From: Streptomyces sp. NBC_00443
GTDB lineage: Bacteria; Actinomycetota; Actinomycetes; Streptomycetales; Streptomycetaceae
DNA length: 64,000 nt
Assembly: GCF_036014175.1 (NCBI RefSeq)
Contig: NZ_CP107917.1
Coordinates: 5,828,001 to 5,892,000 of the forward strand
Reading direction: 5' to 3'
Below are positions 16,383-25,128 of this stretch, piece by piece. The translations under genes and the position numbers were made by a program. Within the stretch, counting starts at the first letter, position 1. Every line of letters begins with the position of its first letter. The notes under the pieces were generated by a model that saw only the letters and a program-made list of their open reading frames with translations, was not told the origin of the DNA and searched no databases.

Positions 16383-18155
16383 TTACAGCCCTGCGATGGG
16401 GTTCTTCAGGTTGCCGACCAGTTGGAGGGCGCCGGCCGGGTCTGCGAGGTCGACCATCTGCTTGTTGTTGCGCAGCTGGAGGCGGTTGAGGCAGGACAGC
16501 GCGAACTCGGGGGCGAACATGTCGTACTGCTTGAACTTGTCGGCGAGTTCGGGCACCGAGTGCTGGTAGTCCCGGGTGACCTCGGCGACCGTGCGCCAGA
16601 AGTCGTCCTCCTCCAGGATTCCCTCGGCCGCGAGGTTCGCGGCGAGGAAGCGGAAGAAGCAGTCGAAGACGTCCGTGAAGATGGACAGGAGCTTCTTGTC
16701 CTCGGGGACCTCCACGCGCAGTCGCTCGACCGTCGGCGGCAGCACCGCGTCCGGGTCCATGACCGCGATCTCCTCGGCGATGTCCTTGTAGATCGCGCGC
16801 TCGACGACGCCGTCCTTGAGGGCCAGGATGACGTTCTCGCCGTGCGGCATGTAGACGAGGTCGTAGGCGTAGAAGCTGTGCAGCAGCGGGGTGTAGTACG
16901 CCTTGAGGTAGCGGCGCAGCCACTCCACCGGCGTCAGCCCCGACTGCGCGATCAGCGCGCCCGCGAAGGACGCGCCCTCGTCGTCGACGTGGACGAGGGA
17001 GGCCATGGTGGCCAGCGACTCGCCCTCCTTGAGGGACGCGACGGGGCTCTCGCGCCACAGGGCCGCCAGCATCTTGCGGTACGGCGAGTAGCGGTCCGTG
17101 GCCGCCTCGTACTCCAGGTGCCGGTAGCCGACGGCGGCCCGCTCGCGGATGATCGACAGGCCGGTGTCGCGCAGTACCGGGTCGTTGTCGATGAGCTGGG
17201 CGAGCCAGTCGTTGATGGCCGGGGTCGCCTCCATGTACGCCGCCGAGAGGCCGCGCATGAAGCCCATGTTGATGACGGACAGGGCCGTCTTCACGTAGTG
17301 CTTCTCGGGGCTGGACCGGTTGAAGAAGGTCCGGATCGACTGCTGGGCCAGGTACTCGTCGTCGCCCTCGCCGACGCAGACGAGGTGCCCTCGGGCGACC
17401 TCGGCGGCGAAGGTGACAGTGAGCTTGTTCCACCACTGCCAGGGGTGGACGGGGATGAGGAGGTAGTCGGCGGGGTCGAGGTCCTGGTCGCGCAGGACGC
17501 CGTTGAAGCGCTCGACGGTCTCCTCGCCCAGCTCCTGCCGTACGAAGGACTCGTACTCGATGCCGACACCGGCCGTGAAGGCCGCCCGGTCGCGGTGCGC
17601 GGCCAGCCAGACCAGCCGGACGGGGCTCGCGGTCTCGGGGGCGTACGACAGGTACTCGTGGATGCCGAAGCCGAGACGCCCGTTGTTGGCGACGAAGCAG
17701 GGATGGCCCTCGGTCATGCCGGTCTCGATGGCCTGGAAGTCACTCTTCACCAGCTCGGCGACCGGGACCTGCGGCTTGGTGAGCTTGTAGCAGGTGCCCG
17801 AGAGGGTGGAGGATATCTCCTCCAGGTACACCGGCAGGACCTCGTCGCTCAGGCCCAGGGACTTCTGCAGCTCGATGAAGAAGTCCAGGGCGGCGAGCGG
17901 GAGTTCCGCGCCGTCCCGGTGGCGGGTGATCGAGTCGGCGTCGACCTGCCAGTGGTCGAGGGCCCGGATCACCGCCTTGAAGGTGTACCGCGTCAGACCG
18001 TCGTCGCTGCGGACGACGTACTCGCCGGCGCCGGTGGCCTCCGGCGTGATGAGCCGCTCGTGGGCGAACTCGGCGAGGCCCTTGCGGATCAGGAGGCGGT
18101 TGGCCCGCGCCCAGCGGTGGGGGGACAGGTGCGCTACGGCGTCGGACAGGGTCAT
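16383..18155 (-). CDS. desD: DesD, desferrioxamine synthetase (NIS, IucA/IucC family)
   Basis: This 590-residue ATP-dependent NRPS-independent siderophore synthetase joins and cyclises N-hydroxy-N-succinyl-cadaverine units to desferrioxamine E (and B with an acetylated unit). The IucA/IucC core is visible in EGHPCFVANNGRLGFG, HPWQWWNKL and KTALSVINMGFMRG, followed by a FhuF-like C-terminal region (about 440-590). The ATG at 18155 overlaps the desC stop by four bases. It is the last gene of desABCD and is followed by a strong terminator. Confidence 0.95.
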   Translation of the reverse strand: MTLSDAVAHLSPHRWARANRLLIRKGLAEFAHERLITPEATGAGEYVVRSDDGLTRYTFKAVIRALDHWQVDADSITRHRDGAELPLAALDFFIELQKSLGLSDEVLPVYLEEISSTLSGTCYKLTKPQVPVAELVKSDFQAIETGMTEGHPCFVANNGRLGFGIHEYLSYAPETASPVRLVWLAAHRDRAAFTAGVGIEYESFVRQELGEETVERFNGVLRDQDLDPADYLLIPVHPWQWWNKLTVTFAAEVARGHLVCVGEGDDEYLAQQSIRTFFNRSSPEKHYVKTALSVINMGFMRGLSAAYMEATPAINDWLAQLIDNDPVLRDTGLSIIRERAAVGYRHLEYEAATDRYSPYRKMLAALWRESPVASLKEGESLATMASLVHVDDEGASFAGALIAQSGLTPVEWLRRYLKAYYTPLLHSFYAYDLVYMPHGENVILALKDGVVERAIYKDIAEEIAVMDPDAVLPPTVERLRVEVPEDKKLLSIFTDVFDCFFRFLAANLAAEGILEEDDFWRTVAEVTRDYQHSVPELADKFKQYDMFAPEFALSCLNRLQLRNNKQMVDLADPAGALQLVGNLKNPIAGL

Positions 18156-18700
18156 ACAGCTACTCCTCGGGCGGCCAGGAACTGTGCGCGCGTGCAGAAG
18201 CTCAGCAGCGCGCGCTTCTCCGGCTTGTCGATCTCACGTTCGGGCACGAAGCCGACGGCCTCGTTCAGCGCGTGCACGGCCTTGTTGCTCACGTCGGGCT
18301 CCACGACGACCCGGCGGGTGCGCGGGTCGGCGAACAGCTCTTCCATCACGGCGGTGATGACGGCCCTGGTGAAGCCGCTGATCGGGCGGTCGGTGGGGGC
18401 GACCAGGAAGTGCATGCCGACATCGCCGGGCTCGGGGTCGTACAGGCCGACCAGTTCGACGTACCGGGGGTCGTACTTCTCCATCAGGAAGGCCGGTTCG
18501 CCCCCGTGCAGGCCCAGGTACGCGTGGTGGTGCTCGTGCGCCGCGATGCGCATGTACTCGCGCTCGACGTCCTGGAGTTTCGCGTCCTGCATCATCCAGA
18601 AGGCCGCCTTGGGGTCGGTGACCCAGCGGTGCAGCAGCTCGGCGTCCTTCAGGGGGTCGAGCGGGCGGACGGTGAACGTGCCGATGTCTGTGGTGCTCAT
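18152..18700 (-). CDS. desC: DesC, N-hydroxycadaverine acyltransferase
   Basis: This 182-residue GNAT-like enzyme (IucB family) transfers succinyl or acetyl from CoA to N-hydroxycadaverine, making the hydroxamate. It contains the family pattern LLHRWVTDPKAAFWMM near residue 24 and HFLVAPTDRPISGFTRAVITA, the acyl-CoA site. It overlaps desB and desD by four bases at either end, so translation of all four genes is coupled. Confidence 0.93.
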   Translation of the reverse strand: MSTTDIGTFTVRPLDPLKDAELLHRWVTDPKAAFWMMQDAKLQDVEREYMRIAAHEHHHAYLGLHGGEPAFLMEKYDPRYVELVGLYDPEPGDVGMHFLVAPTDRPISGFTRAVITAVMEELFADPRTRRVVVEPDVSNKAVHALNEAVGFVPEREIDKPEKRALLSFCTRAQFLAARGVAV

Positions 18701-19974
18701 ACGGAGAACTCCTGGAACGCGATCGTCTTCTCGACCGGGTAGTAATCGGTACCGAGCAGCTCGCGGATGATGTACGCGTTCCGGTACGGGCCCATGCCCA
18801 GGTCCGGGCTCGTGATGCTGTGCGTGTGGACACCGGCGTTCTGCAGGAAGACACCGCGGCCGGTGACGTCGACGGCGTAGTTGCGGGCGACGTCGAAGTT
18901 GCCCTGCGAGTCGTAGACCAGGCGGTCCTTGACGGGCGCGAGGAACTCCGGCTCGGCGTACTTGTAACCGGTGGCCAGCACCAGGCCCTGCGAGTCGAGG
19001 TCGAAGTCCTTGTGCTGCTCCTCCTGGCGGAAGGACAGCGTGTACGTGCCGTTCTCGTACGTCGCCCCGTTCAGCGAGGAGTTGGTGAGCAGTCGGGTGG
19101 GGACCGGGCCGCCGAGGTTCTTCTGGTAGAGCAGGTCGAAGATCTCGTTGATCAGGTCGCCGTCGATGCCCTTGAACAGGCCCTTCTGCTCGGCGGTGAG
19201 GCGGTAGCGGGTCGCCTCCGGCAGCTCGCGGAAGTAGTCGACGTACTCCGGCGACGTCATCTCCAGCGTGAGCTTGGTGTACTCCAGCGGGAAGAAGCGC
19301 GGGGAGCGGGTGACCCAGTTCAGCCGGTAGCCGTGGACGTCGATCTCGCTGAGCAGGTCGTAGTAGATCTCCGCCGCGGACTGCCCGGAGCCCACCAGCG
19401 TGATCGACTCCTTCTTCTGCAGCTCCGCCTTGTTCTGCAGATAGCGGGAGTTGTGGATGAAGTCGCCGCCCAGGCCCTGGCAGGCCTCGGGTATGAAGGG
19501 CGGGGTGCCGGTGCCGAGGACCAGGTGACGGGCGCGGTAGGTGTCACCGGCGCTCGTCGTCACGACGTACAGGTCGTCCTCGTACGTCACCTCGGCGACC
19601 GTCGTGCTGAAGCGGATGCTGCTCAGCTTGTTGGCCGCCCAGCGGCAGTAGTCGTCGTACTCGATCCGCAGCGGGTAGAAGTTCTCCCGGATGTAGAACG
19701 AGTACAGCCGGCCCTTCTCCTTCAGGTAGTTCAGGAAGGAGTACGGCGAGGTCGGGTCGGCCAGGGTGACCAGGTCCGACATGAACGGGGTCTGGAGGTG
19801 CGCGCCGTCCAGGAACATGCCCGCGTGCCACTCGAAGTCGGGCTTCGACTCCAGGAAGACGCCGTCGAGCTCGTCGATCGGCTCGGTCAGACAGGCGAGG
19901 CCGAGGTTGAACGGGCCGAGCCCGATCCCCACGAAGTCATGGGTTCTGGTCGGGTTTTCAGGACGCGCGGTCAA
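18697..19974 (-). CDS. desB: DesB, cadaverine N-monooxygenase
   Basis: This 425-residue flavin monooxygenase of the IucD/SidA class hydroxylates one amine of cadaverine. The FAD motif is GIGLGPFNLGLACL at residues 16-29. The NADPH motif is LVGSGQSAAEIYYDLL near 200, and ATGYKYAEPEFL lies near the C-terminus. The start is a TTG at 19974 inside the end of desA (17-bp overlap), with GGGAGAG just upstream in desA codons. A non-ATG start in an overlap is compatible with coupling to desA. Confidence 0.93.
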   Translation of the reverse strand: MTARPENPTRTHDFVGIGLGPFNLGLACLTEPIDELDGVFLESKPDFEWHAGMFLDGAHLQTPFMSDLVTLADPTSPYSFLNYLKEKGRLYSFYIRENFYPLRIEYDDYCRWAANKLSSIRFSTTVAEVTYEDDLYVVTTSAGDTYRARHLVLGTGTPPFIPEACQGLGGDFIHNSRYLQNKAELQKKESITLVGSGQSAAEIYYDLLSEIDVHGYRLNWVTRSPRFFPLEYTKLTLEMTSPEYVDYFRELPEATRYRLTAEQKGLFKGIDGDLINEIFDLLYQKNLGGPVPTRLLTNSSLNGATYENGTYTLSFRQEEQHKDFDLDSQGLVLATGYKYAEPEFLAPVKDRLVYDSQGNFDVARNYAVDVTGRGVFLQNAGVHTHSITSPDLGMGPYRNAYIIRELLGTDYYPVEKTIAFQEFSV

Positions 19975-21400
19975 GGGACTCTCCCAGGTACTGCTCGGCG
20001 TGGCCGGCGATCAGGTCGAGGACGGCGGCGATGTCTTCGGTCGTCGTCTCGGGGTTGAGCAGGGTGAACTTCAGGTAGTGGCGGCCGCCCACCTTGGTGC
20101 CCGCGACCACCGCGTCGCCGGAGGCGAACAGCGCCTTGCGGGCGTACAGGTTGGCGCGGTCGATCTCGGCGGGGTCGGTGACGGCCGCGGGGATGTAGCG
20201 GTAGACCAGGGTGGACAGGGACGGCTCGACCACGACGTCGAAGCGCGGGTCGGCGGCCAGCAGTTTCCAGCCCTCCACCGCCAGGTCGCAGACCTCGTCG
20301 AAGAGCTGCCCGATGCCGTCGGCGCCCATCGTGCGCAGGGTCATCCACAGCTTGAGGGCGTCGAAACGGCGGGTCGTCTGCAGGGACTTGTCGACCTGGT
20401 TGGGGATGCGCTCGGTGACCATACGGCGCGGGTTGAGGTACTCCGCGTGGTAGGTGGCGTGGCGCAGCGTCGAGGCGTCGCGGACCAGCACGGCCGACGA
20501 ACTCACCGGCTGGAAGAAGGACTTGTGGTAGTCGACGGTGACCGAGTCGGCGCGCTCGATGCCGTCGATACGGCCCCGGTACTTCACGGAGGCGAGGAGC
20601 CCGCAGCCGTAGGCGGCGTCGACGTGCATCCAGGTGCCGAACTGCTCGCACAGCTCGGCGATCTCGGGCAGCGGGTCGATGGAGCCGAAGTCGGTGGTGC
20701 CGGCAGTGGCGACGACGGCCATGGGGACCAGGCCGTCCTTCCTGCAGCGCTCCAGCTCATGGGCGAGCGCGACGGTCTGCATGCGCTTGTCGTGGTCGAC
20801 GGGGATGGAGACCACGGCGTCCTGGCCGAGGCCCAGCAGTTTCGCCGACTTCTTCACGCTGAAGTGGCTGACCTCGGAGGCGAAGATACGCAGTTTGGCG
20901 AAGGAGTCGGTCTTCGCCTCCTCGCGGGCCAGCAGCAGCGCCTGGAGGTTGGACTGCGTGCCGCCGGAGGTGAAGACACCGTCGGCGTTCTCGCCGAGAC
21001 CTATTCGGGCGGTCGTCCAGTCGATCAGCTTGCGCTCGATGAGGGTGCCGCCGGCCGACTGGTCCCAGGTGTCCAGGGAGGAGTTGACGGCGGAGAGGAT
21101 CGCCTCGCCGAGCACGGCCGGTATGACGACCGGGCAGTTGAGGTGGGCGAGGTAGCGGGGGTGGTGGAAGTAGATCGCGTCCCGGAGGTAGACGTCCTCC
21201 AGCTCGTCGAGGACCGCGGCCGGGTCGAGCAGCGGCTGGTCGAGGTCGATCGCGTCGATGGTCGGGGCGAGGGCGTCGACGGTGACACCGGTGAACGGAC
21301 GGTCGGTGGCGGCGAGTTTGGCTGCCACCCGCTCTATACCTTCGGTCACGGAGCGGCGGTACTGCTCCGCGGTCGTGTCATTGAGCAGGTGCGAGCGCAT
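19958..21400 (-). CDS. desA: DesA, lysine decarboxylase of desferrioxamine synthesis
   Basis: This 480-residue PLP-dependent group II decarboxylase makes cadaverine from lysine, the first step of the pathway. The PLP lysine lies in SVTVDYHKSFFQP. Other conserved parts are FTSGGTQSNLQALLLAR near residue 140 and WMHVDAAYGCGLL. The ATG at 21400 has GGAGG seven bases upstream. A perfect 19-bp iron box lies 62 bp before the start, so the operon desABCD should be repressed by DmdR1/IdeR when iron is plentiful. Confidence 0.95.
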   Translation of the reverse strand: MRSHLLNDTTAEQYRRSVTEGIERVAAKLAATDRPFTGVTVDALAPTIDAIDLDQPLLDPAAVLDELEDVYLRDAIYFHHPRYLAHLNCPVVIPAVLGEAILSAVNSSLDTWDQSAGGTLIERKLIDWTTARIGLGENADGVFTSGGTQSNLQALLLAREEAKTDSFAKLRIFASEVSHFSVKKSAKLLGLGQDAVVSIPVDHDKRMQTVALAHELERCRKDGLVPMAVVATAGTTDFGSIDPLPEIAELCEQFGTWMHVDAAYGCGLLASVKYRGRIDGIERADSVTVDYHKSFFQPVSSSAVLVRDASTLRHATYHAEYLNPRRMVTERIPNQVDKSLQTTRRFDALKLWMTLRTMGADGIGQLFDEVCDLAVEGWKLLAADPRFDVVVEPSLSTLVYRYIPAAVTDPAEIDRANLYARKALFASGDAVVAGTKVGGRHYLKFTLLNPETTTEDIAAVLDLIAGHAEQYLGESLDRAS

Positions 21401-21461
21401 GGGGAGGTCCTCCGGTGGGGACGGGCCGTGTGGTGCGGGTGCGGGGGGTACGTGCGTGAGC

Positions 21462-21480
21462 TTAGGTTAGCCTAACCTAA
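21462..21480. promoter_or_regulatory. Iron box before desA (DmdR1/IdeR operator)
   Basis: TTAGGTTAGCCTAACCTAA is an exact 19-bp inverted repeat about an unpaired centre base and fits the DmdR/IdeR iron-box consensus (TTAGGTTAGGCTAACCTAA). It sits where the desABCD promoter should be. Confidence 0.95.
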
Positions 21481-21539
21481 GTACCGCGACCTCAGGGCAG
21501 CCTCGACCGTGACTGTGATCACGTGGCTCCCAGCGGTAA

Positions 21540-22349
21540 CTACTCGGCGGCGCGCAGCTGTTCCTCGGTCAGCCCCTGGCGCCAGTAGCCGACGAACGTC
21601 ACCCGGCGCCGGTCGATCCCGCGTTCACCGACGAAGTGCCGGCGCAACGCCTTCACACGGCCCGACTCACCGGCGATCCAGACGTACGGACGCTCGGCGG
21701 GCGGCAGTTCGGCGGCGCGGACGGCAACGAGGCCGTCGTCCTCGACCAGCCAGGTGATCTCAACGTCGGCCTCGGTCACCAGGTCCTGGATGTCCCCGGC
21801 GTCGTGCACCTCCAGCCACACCCGGGCGCGGGTGCCGGCGGGCAGGGTTTCGAGGATGGCGGAGACGGCGGGTACGGCCGTGTCGTCGCCCCAGATGACA
21901 ACCAGGTCGGTGTCCTGCGGCGGCCGGAACCGGATCGCGCGGTTGTCGGCGATGGCGGGCCCGAGCAGCAGGACGCGGTCGCCGGCGGTGGCGCGGGAGG
22001 CCCAGTGCGAGGCGGGCCCGGCGGGGGTGTGCAGGACGAAGTCGATGTCGATCTCGTCGGGGTCCCGGCGGAGCGCGCGGAGCGTGTACGACCGCATCAC
22101 GGCGCGGACGTCGTCCGGGAGTTCACGCCATCCCTGCCACCAGCCGTCGCCGAGTTCGAGGGGAACCTGGGGCTCGGTCTGGCCGGGGTGCGGCAGGAAG
22201 ATCGACAGGCTCTGGTCACACCCGTCGGAGTGGAAGGCGTGCAGATCGGCCCCGGCGAAGGTGACCCGGACCAGGGACGGCCCGAGCCGCCGCGTCCGTA
22301 CGACCTGGAGTGAGAAGAAGCGGAAGGGGGCGGCGACGGCGGTGGTCAT
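21540..22349 (-). CDS. desF: DesF, siderophore-interacting FAD protein (ferric-siderophore reductase)
   Basis: This 269-residue SIP-family flavoprotein probably reduces Fe(III)-desferrioxamine inside the cell to free the iron. The FAD-binding signature RSYTLRALRRD is near residue 85. A ferredoxin-reductase-like NAD(P)H domain follows (ATAGDRVLLLGP, then VWIAGESGRVKALRRHFV). The ATG at 22349 has GGGAG about 10 bases upstream. It lies downstream of desE on the same strand, with 115 bp holding a dispersed repeat between them. Confidence 0.9.
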   Translation of the reverse strand: MTTAVAAPFRFFSLQVVRTRRLGPSLVRVTFAGADLHAFHSDGCDQSLSIFLPHPGQTEPQVPLELGDGWWQGWRELPDDVRAVMRSYTLRALRRDPDEIDIDFVLHTPAGPASHWASRATAGDRVLLLGPAIADNRAIRFRPPQDTDLVVIWGDDTAVPAVSAILETLPAGTRARVWLEVHDAGDIQDLVTEADVEITWLVEDDGLVAVRAAELPPAERPYVWIAGESGRVKALRRHFVGERGIDRRRVTFVGYWRQGLTEEQLRAAE

Positions 22350-22388
22350 GGGGGTAACTCCCGAATCGGCGTCAGGGGATCCGACCTG

Positions 22389-22419
22389 CTTTTAGGGGCG
22401 CGGGGAACTGCGCGACCAG
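22389..22419 (-). repeat. 31-bp dispersed repeat, copy 2 (inverted)
   Basis: The exact reverse complement of the 31 bp at 9681-9711, placed between desE and desF. Because it contains GGGGCGCGGGG-type strings it may fold in RNA and could separate desE and desF expression. Confidence 0.8.
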
Positions 22420-22464
22420 TCACAACGGACCCGCAGTCGCCCCGCAACCTCAAGGGGCCCTTGT

Positions 22465-23511
22465 CTAGGCGACCTTCTTCGCCTTCTCGATGGCCTCGGC
22501 CAGGCTCGTCAGCAGCGGCGTGCACTTGTCGTAGGACAGGATCGGCTCGGGCGAGCGGGCGATGACCTGGCCGGCCTTCACCGCGGGCAGCTTCTTCCAG
22601 GTGGCCTCGGTGATGTCGGCCGGCTGGATCGTCGAGGAGCGGTCGTCCATCATGATGATGTCGGCCGGGTACTTGTCGACGTTCTCCCAGCTGAGGCTCT
22701 CGAACCAGCCGCCGCCCTCCTTCTTGGCGCTCTCCGGCGGCTCGACGAAGTTCACGCCGAGGGCCTTGAAGTACTCAAGGTCGATGGAGAGGTTGGTGCC
22801 GGAGACGTAGAAGATGTCCTGGCTCGCGGAACCGGCCATCACCTTGATCTCGGGGCGGGCCTTGGCGGCCTTGCGCAGACGCTCCGCGGCGGCCTCGAAG
22901 TTCTTCTTGGACTGGGCGGCCTTGTCGGCCTTCAGGTCCGCGCCGAGGGACTCCGCCAGCTCCCACATCTTCTGCAGCGGCTGGGTGATCTGCCGGTCGT
23001 AGACGGAGATCGCGGCGCTCGGGGCGAGCTTGGCGATCTTGTCCTTGGACGCTTCCGGGACGTACCAGAGGGTGCCCGCGCTGTCGAAGGTCGTGGAGAT
23101 GAGGACCTCGGGGGCGAACGCCGCGTACTCCTCGACGTTGAACTGGTCCCAGACGTTGCCGAAGACGGTCAGCTTGCTGATGTCCATGTCGCCGGCCTGG
23201 ACGTCGGCCTTGCCGTCCTGCGTCTTGGTGGGGCCGAAGACACCCTTGACCTCGACGCCGTAGTCGTGGAGGGCGGCCGCGACGCCGACGAAGGCCACGA
23301 TCTTGGTGGGGACCTTGTCGAGCTTCACGGTGGTGCCGCGGTCGTCCTTGAACGCCCAGGGGCCGGACTTGGCAGCGGTCGTGGCCTCGTCCGAGCCACC
23401 GTTTTTCGCGTCGTCGTCCCCGCAGGCTGCGAGCACGGCACCGAGGCCGAGGGCGCCGCCCGCGGCGAGGATGCCGCGACGGGTGAGGTGGGTGGCTCTT
23501 GCGTTGGACAT
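22465..23511 (-). CDS. desE: DesE, ferric-desferrioxamine-binding lipoprotein
   Basis: This 348-residue substrate-binding protein of the iron-siderophore ABC type captures ferrioxamines outside the cell. The N-terminus has TRRGILAAGG (a possible Tat-like pair) and lipobox VLAAC, so Cys29 or so is lipidated. An acidic Gly/Ser/Asp spacer follows. The FecB/FhuD-like fold is seen in PTKIVAFVGVAAAL and FAPEVLISTTF. ATG 23511 is preferred to an in-frame TTG 21 bases upstream. An iron box lies about 50 bp before the start. No permease or ATPase gene is linked. Confidence 0.92.
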   Translation of the reverse strand: MSNARATHLTRRGILAAGGALGLGAVLAACGDDDAKNGGSDEATTAAKSGPWAFKDDRGTTVKLDKVPTKIVAFVGVAAALHDYGVEVKGVFGPTKTQDGKADVQAGDMDISKLTVFGNVWDQFNVEEYAAFAPEVLISTTFDSAGTLWYVPEASKDKIAKLAPSAAISVYDRQITQPLQKMWELAESLGADLKADKAAQSKKNFEAAAERLRKAAKARPEIKVMAGSASQDIFYVSGTNLSIDLEYFKALGVNFVEPPESAKKEGGGWFESLSWENVDKYPADIIMMDDRSSTIQPADITEATWKKLPAVKAGQVIARSPEPILSYDKCTPLLTSLAEAIEKAKKVA

Positions 23512-23560
23512 GGGTACGCTGCTTTCGAACAAGGCGGATCACCGGCCGGACAATTCGAAG

Positions 23561-23579
23561 GTAGGTTAGCCTAACCTGA
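23561..23579. promoter_or_regulatory. Iron box before desE
   Basis: GTAGGTTAGCCTAACCTGA keeps the core TAGGTTA-CCTAACCT of the DmdR/IdeR box, with differences only at the outer ends. It lies 50-68 bp before the desE ATG. Confidence 0.9.
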
Positions 23580-23656
23580 GCTGATCTCCCAGGGGTGGGG
23601 GCCCTGTGATCGAAACTGTGCGGGGTCTGTGGCCTGCGCTGTGGTGGGTCCGGCCG

Positions 23657-23998
23657 TCAATTCCCTTGCAATTGGCGCCAGTTGGGTCCCTTGGCATCGT
23701 CTCCGCGGACGTTCAGATGGTGCCCGCTGTTGAATACTGCGCGCAGCCCGCCGGACTTGAACGCCACCGCCGACACCACGATGGAACCCACCAGTTTCTC
23801 CCACTGCTCGGCAGCGAGCGGCACCGCGCCGGGAGCCGCAGCCGGCCCAAGCGTCAGCTCCGCCGGCCCGTTGAACGTCAGCTCTGTGCCGCCGGCCAGG
23901 GTCACTACGCACTGTGAAGGATCCGAGGTCTGACGAACCGCTGTCACCTGCATGCCGCGCAGTGGCAGGGCCCACCGGTCGTCCTCCTGCTGGGTCAC
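23657..23998 (-). CDS. Small protein of unknown function (possibly orphan immunity-like)
   Basis: This 113-residue soluble protein is beta-rich in appearance (VTAVRQTSDPSQCVVTLAGGTELTFNGPAELTLG). That pattern resembles small actinomycete proteins of the DUF6188 type, but I cannot confirm this. GTG 23998 is chosen; its ribosome-binding site is poor, and the frame stays open upstream to 24151, so the start is uncertain. It follows the 152-residue unknown gene by 115 bp on the same strand. Both sit at the downstream edge of the toxin island, where orphan immunity genes commonly collect (inference). Confidence 0.55.
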   Translation of the reverse strand: MTQQEDDRWALPLRGMQVTAVRQTSDPSQCVVTLAGGTELTFNGPAELTLGPAAAPGAVPLAAEQWEKLVGSIVVSAVAFKSGGLRAVFNSGHHLNVRGDDAKGPNWRQLQGN

Positions 23999-24113
23999 GT
24001 CGCCGCCGGGAGTTGAAAGTAGGTGTGCCGGGTCAACCGTGATGCCCAGGATCGGCCCCCTGCTTCGAGCACTACGGCGCAGGGGGCAGACGGAGGAGCG
24101 ATGCCGGTCCGCG

Positions 24114-24572
24114 TCAGATGGTCTCCGGCGGGAACCCGTAGTGGGTACCACCGGTGACGAAAGCCCGCCAGGCTTCGATCTCTCCGGAGCAGTCGGGGAG
24201 CGCTTCGAGCCGGAAGCCCCGCTCCCAGCTCACGGTGAGCTCACCCGTCTCGCCGACGGTCACGCCGTCGACGGAGGGGCGGAGTTGTCCGAGCACTCGA
24301 TTGAACGTGGTGGTCCGGGCGTCGTAGATCATGCGGAACTCGTCGAACGCGTCCGGTCCCGCGCCCTTCTGCGCATACCGCATGTCCGCGGACCCCAGGA
24401 GGATCCTCCCGTGCCGCACGATCCGGAACGGGCACTGCATATGGACCATGACGGTCTCGCCCTGGGGACCGTGGAACTCGACGACCCCCATGTCCACTGC
24501 TCTGCCGACGGAGCGGATGACGGTACCTGTCAGGATCCGGGTGATCTCGTCCAGCTGTGTCTCGGAAGCCAT
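24114..24572 (-). CDS. Unknown 152-residue protein at the edge of the toxin island
   Basis: This soluble protein starts MASETQLDEITRIL. It contains a beta-rich middle (GVVEFHGPQGETVMVHMQCPFRI) and ends with SWERGFRLEALPDCSGEIEAWRAF, a pattern also seen at the ends of small single-domain proteins that accumulate beside polymorphic toxins. ATG 24572 has GGGAGGAG eight bases upstream. There is no signal peptide or membrane segment. I do not recognise the family with certainty; an immunity-type role is inference from context only. Confidence 0.7.
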   Translation of the reverse strand: MASETQLDEITRILTGTVIRSVGRAVDMGVVEFHGPQGETVMVHMQCPFRIVRHGRILLGSADMRYAQKGAGPDAFDEFRMIYDARTTTFNRVLGQLRPSVDGVTVGETGELTVSWERGFRLEALPDCSGEIEAWRAFVTGGTHYGFPPETI

Positions 24573-24730
24573 CGAACGCTCTCCTCCCTTCAGTCGGTCG
24601 ATCTGACCGATCGAAGTCACCCGGCCTTGGAACGCGAACCACCAGCTCAGGAGCGTATCCCCGGCCATGCAGAGCAGACGCAAACCGGTCGGGCGCCGGA
24701 GCACAGTTCGCTCCGGCGCCCGACCAAGGC

Positions 24731-25128
24731 TCAGCTCGACATCAGCCGTTGCTGTGCCTTGTCTCTCACCTGATCCCAGTGATGCTCGGTCAGGGCCCGC
24801 AGGGCCGTGTCGGGAGCGCTCGGATTGCCCGCCACGGACGATGCGACCGCGTCGTGTTCGTCCTGCGCCAGTGCTCCCAGCACGTCTGCCGGTGTGTCCC
24901 GTCGGCCGGCCACCTTGTCACGGACCCGCCAGTCGGTGTCCTGGGCCAGTTGCTGGAGCACCTCCGGCGGAACCGTGCGGTTGAAGGCGACCAGAACCGC
25001 ATGTCGGGGTGGTCGGCGACGATCTCCCGCCACACCTCGACGGGCGCCTCGTCCCGCTTCAGACGCTGGTAGTCACGACCGTCGCCGCTTTCCCGGAGCC
25101 GGATGAATTCTGCTGCGCTCTCGATCAC
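24731..25128 (-). pseudogene. HEAT/variant-LRR-like repeat protein broken by a one-base deletion
   Basis: Two overlapping frames together encode one protein of about 132 residues. The first (from ATG 25128) reads through HPDMRFW and then turns to nonsense. The second continues with VAFNRTVPPEVLQQLAQDTDWRVRD to the stop at 24731. The expected join TTC TGG GTC GCC appears as TTCTGGTCGCC, so one G of a GGG run is missing near 24990-24992. The total length plus one base is a multiple of three, as expected. The family is a common Streptomyces repeat protein with -AxDxDWRVR- units. Either a real pseudogene or a sequencing error. The 237 bp upstream (25129-25365) hold nothing I can name. Confidence 0.75.

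Noticed and set aside
21509..21522. GTGACTGTGATCAC upstream of desA as a Crp site
   Set aside because: It differs from the Streptomyces Crp pattern GTG-N6-GNCAC at the G, and one such near match is expected by chance.
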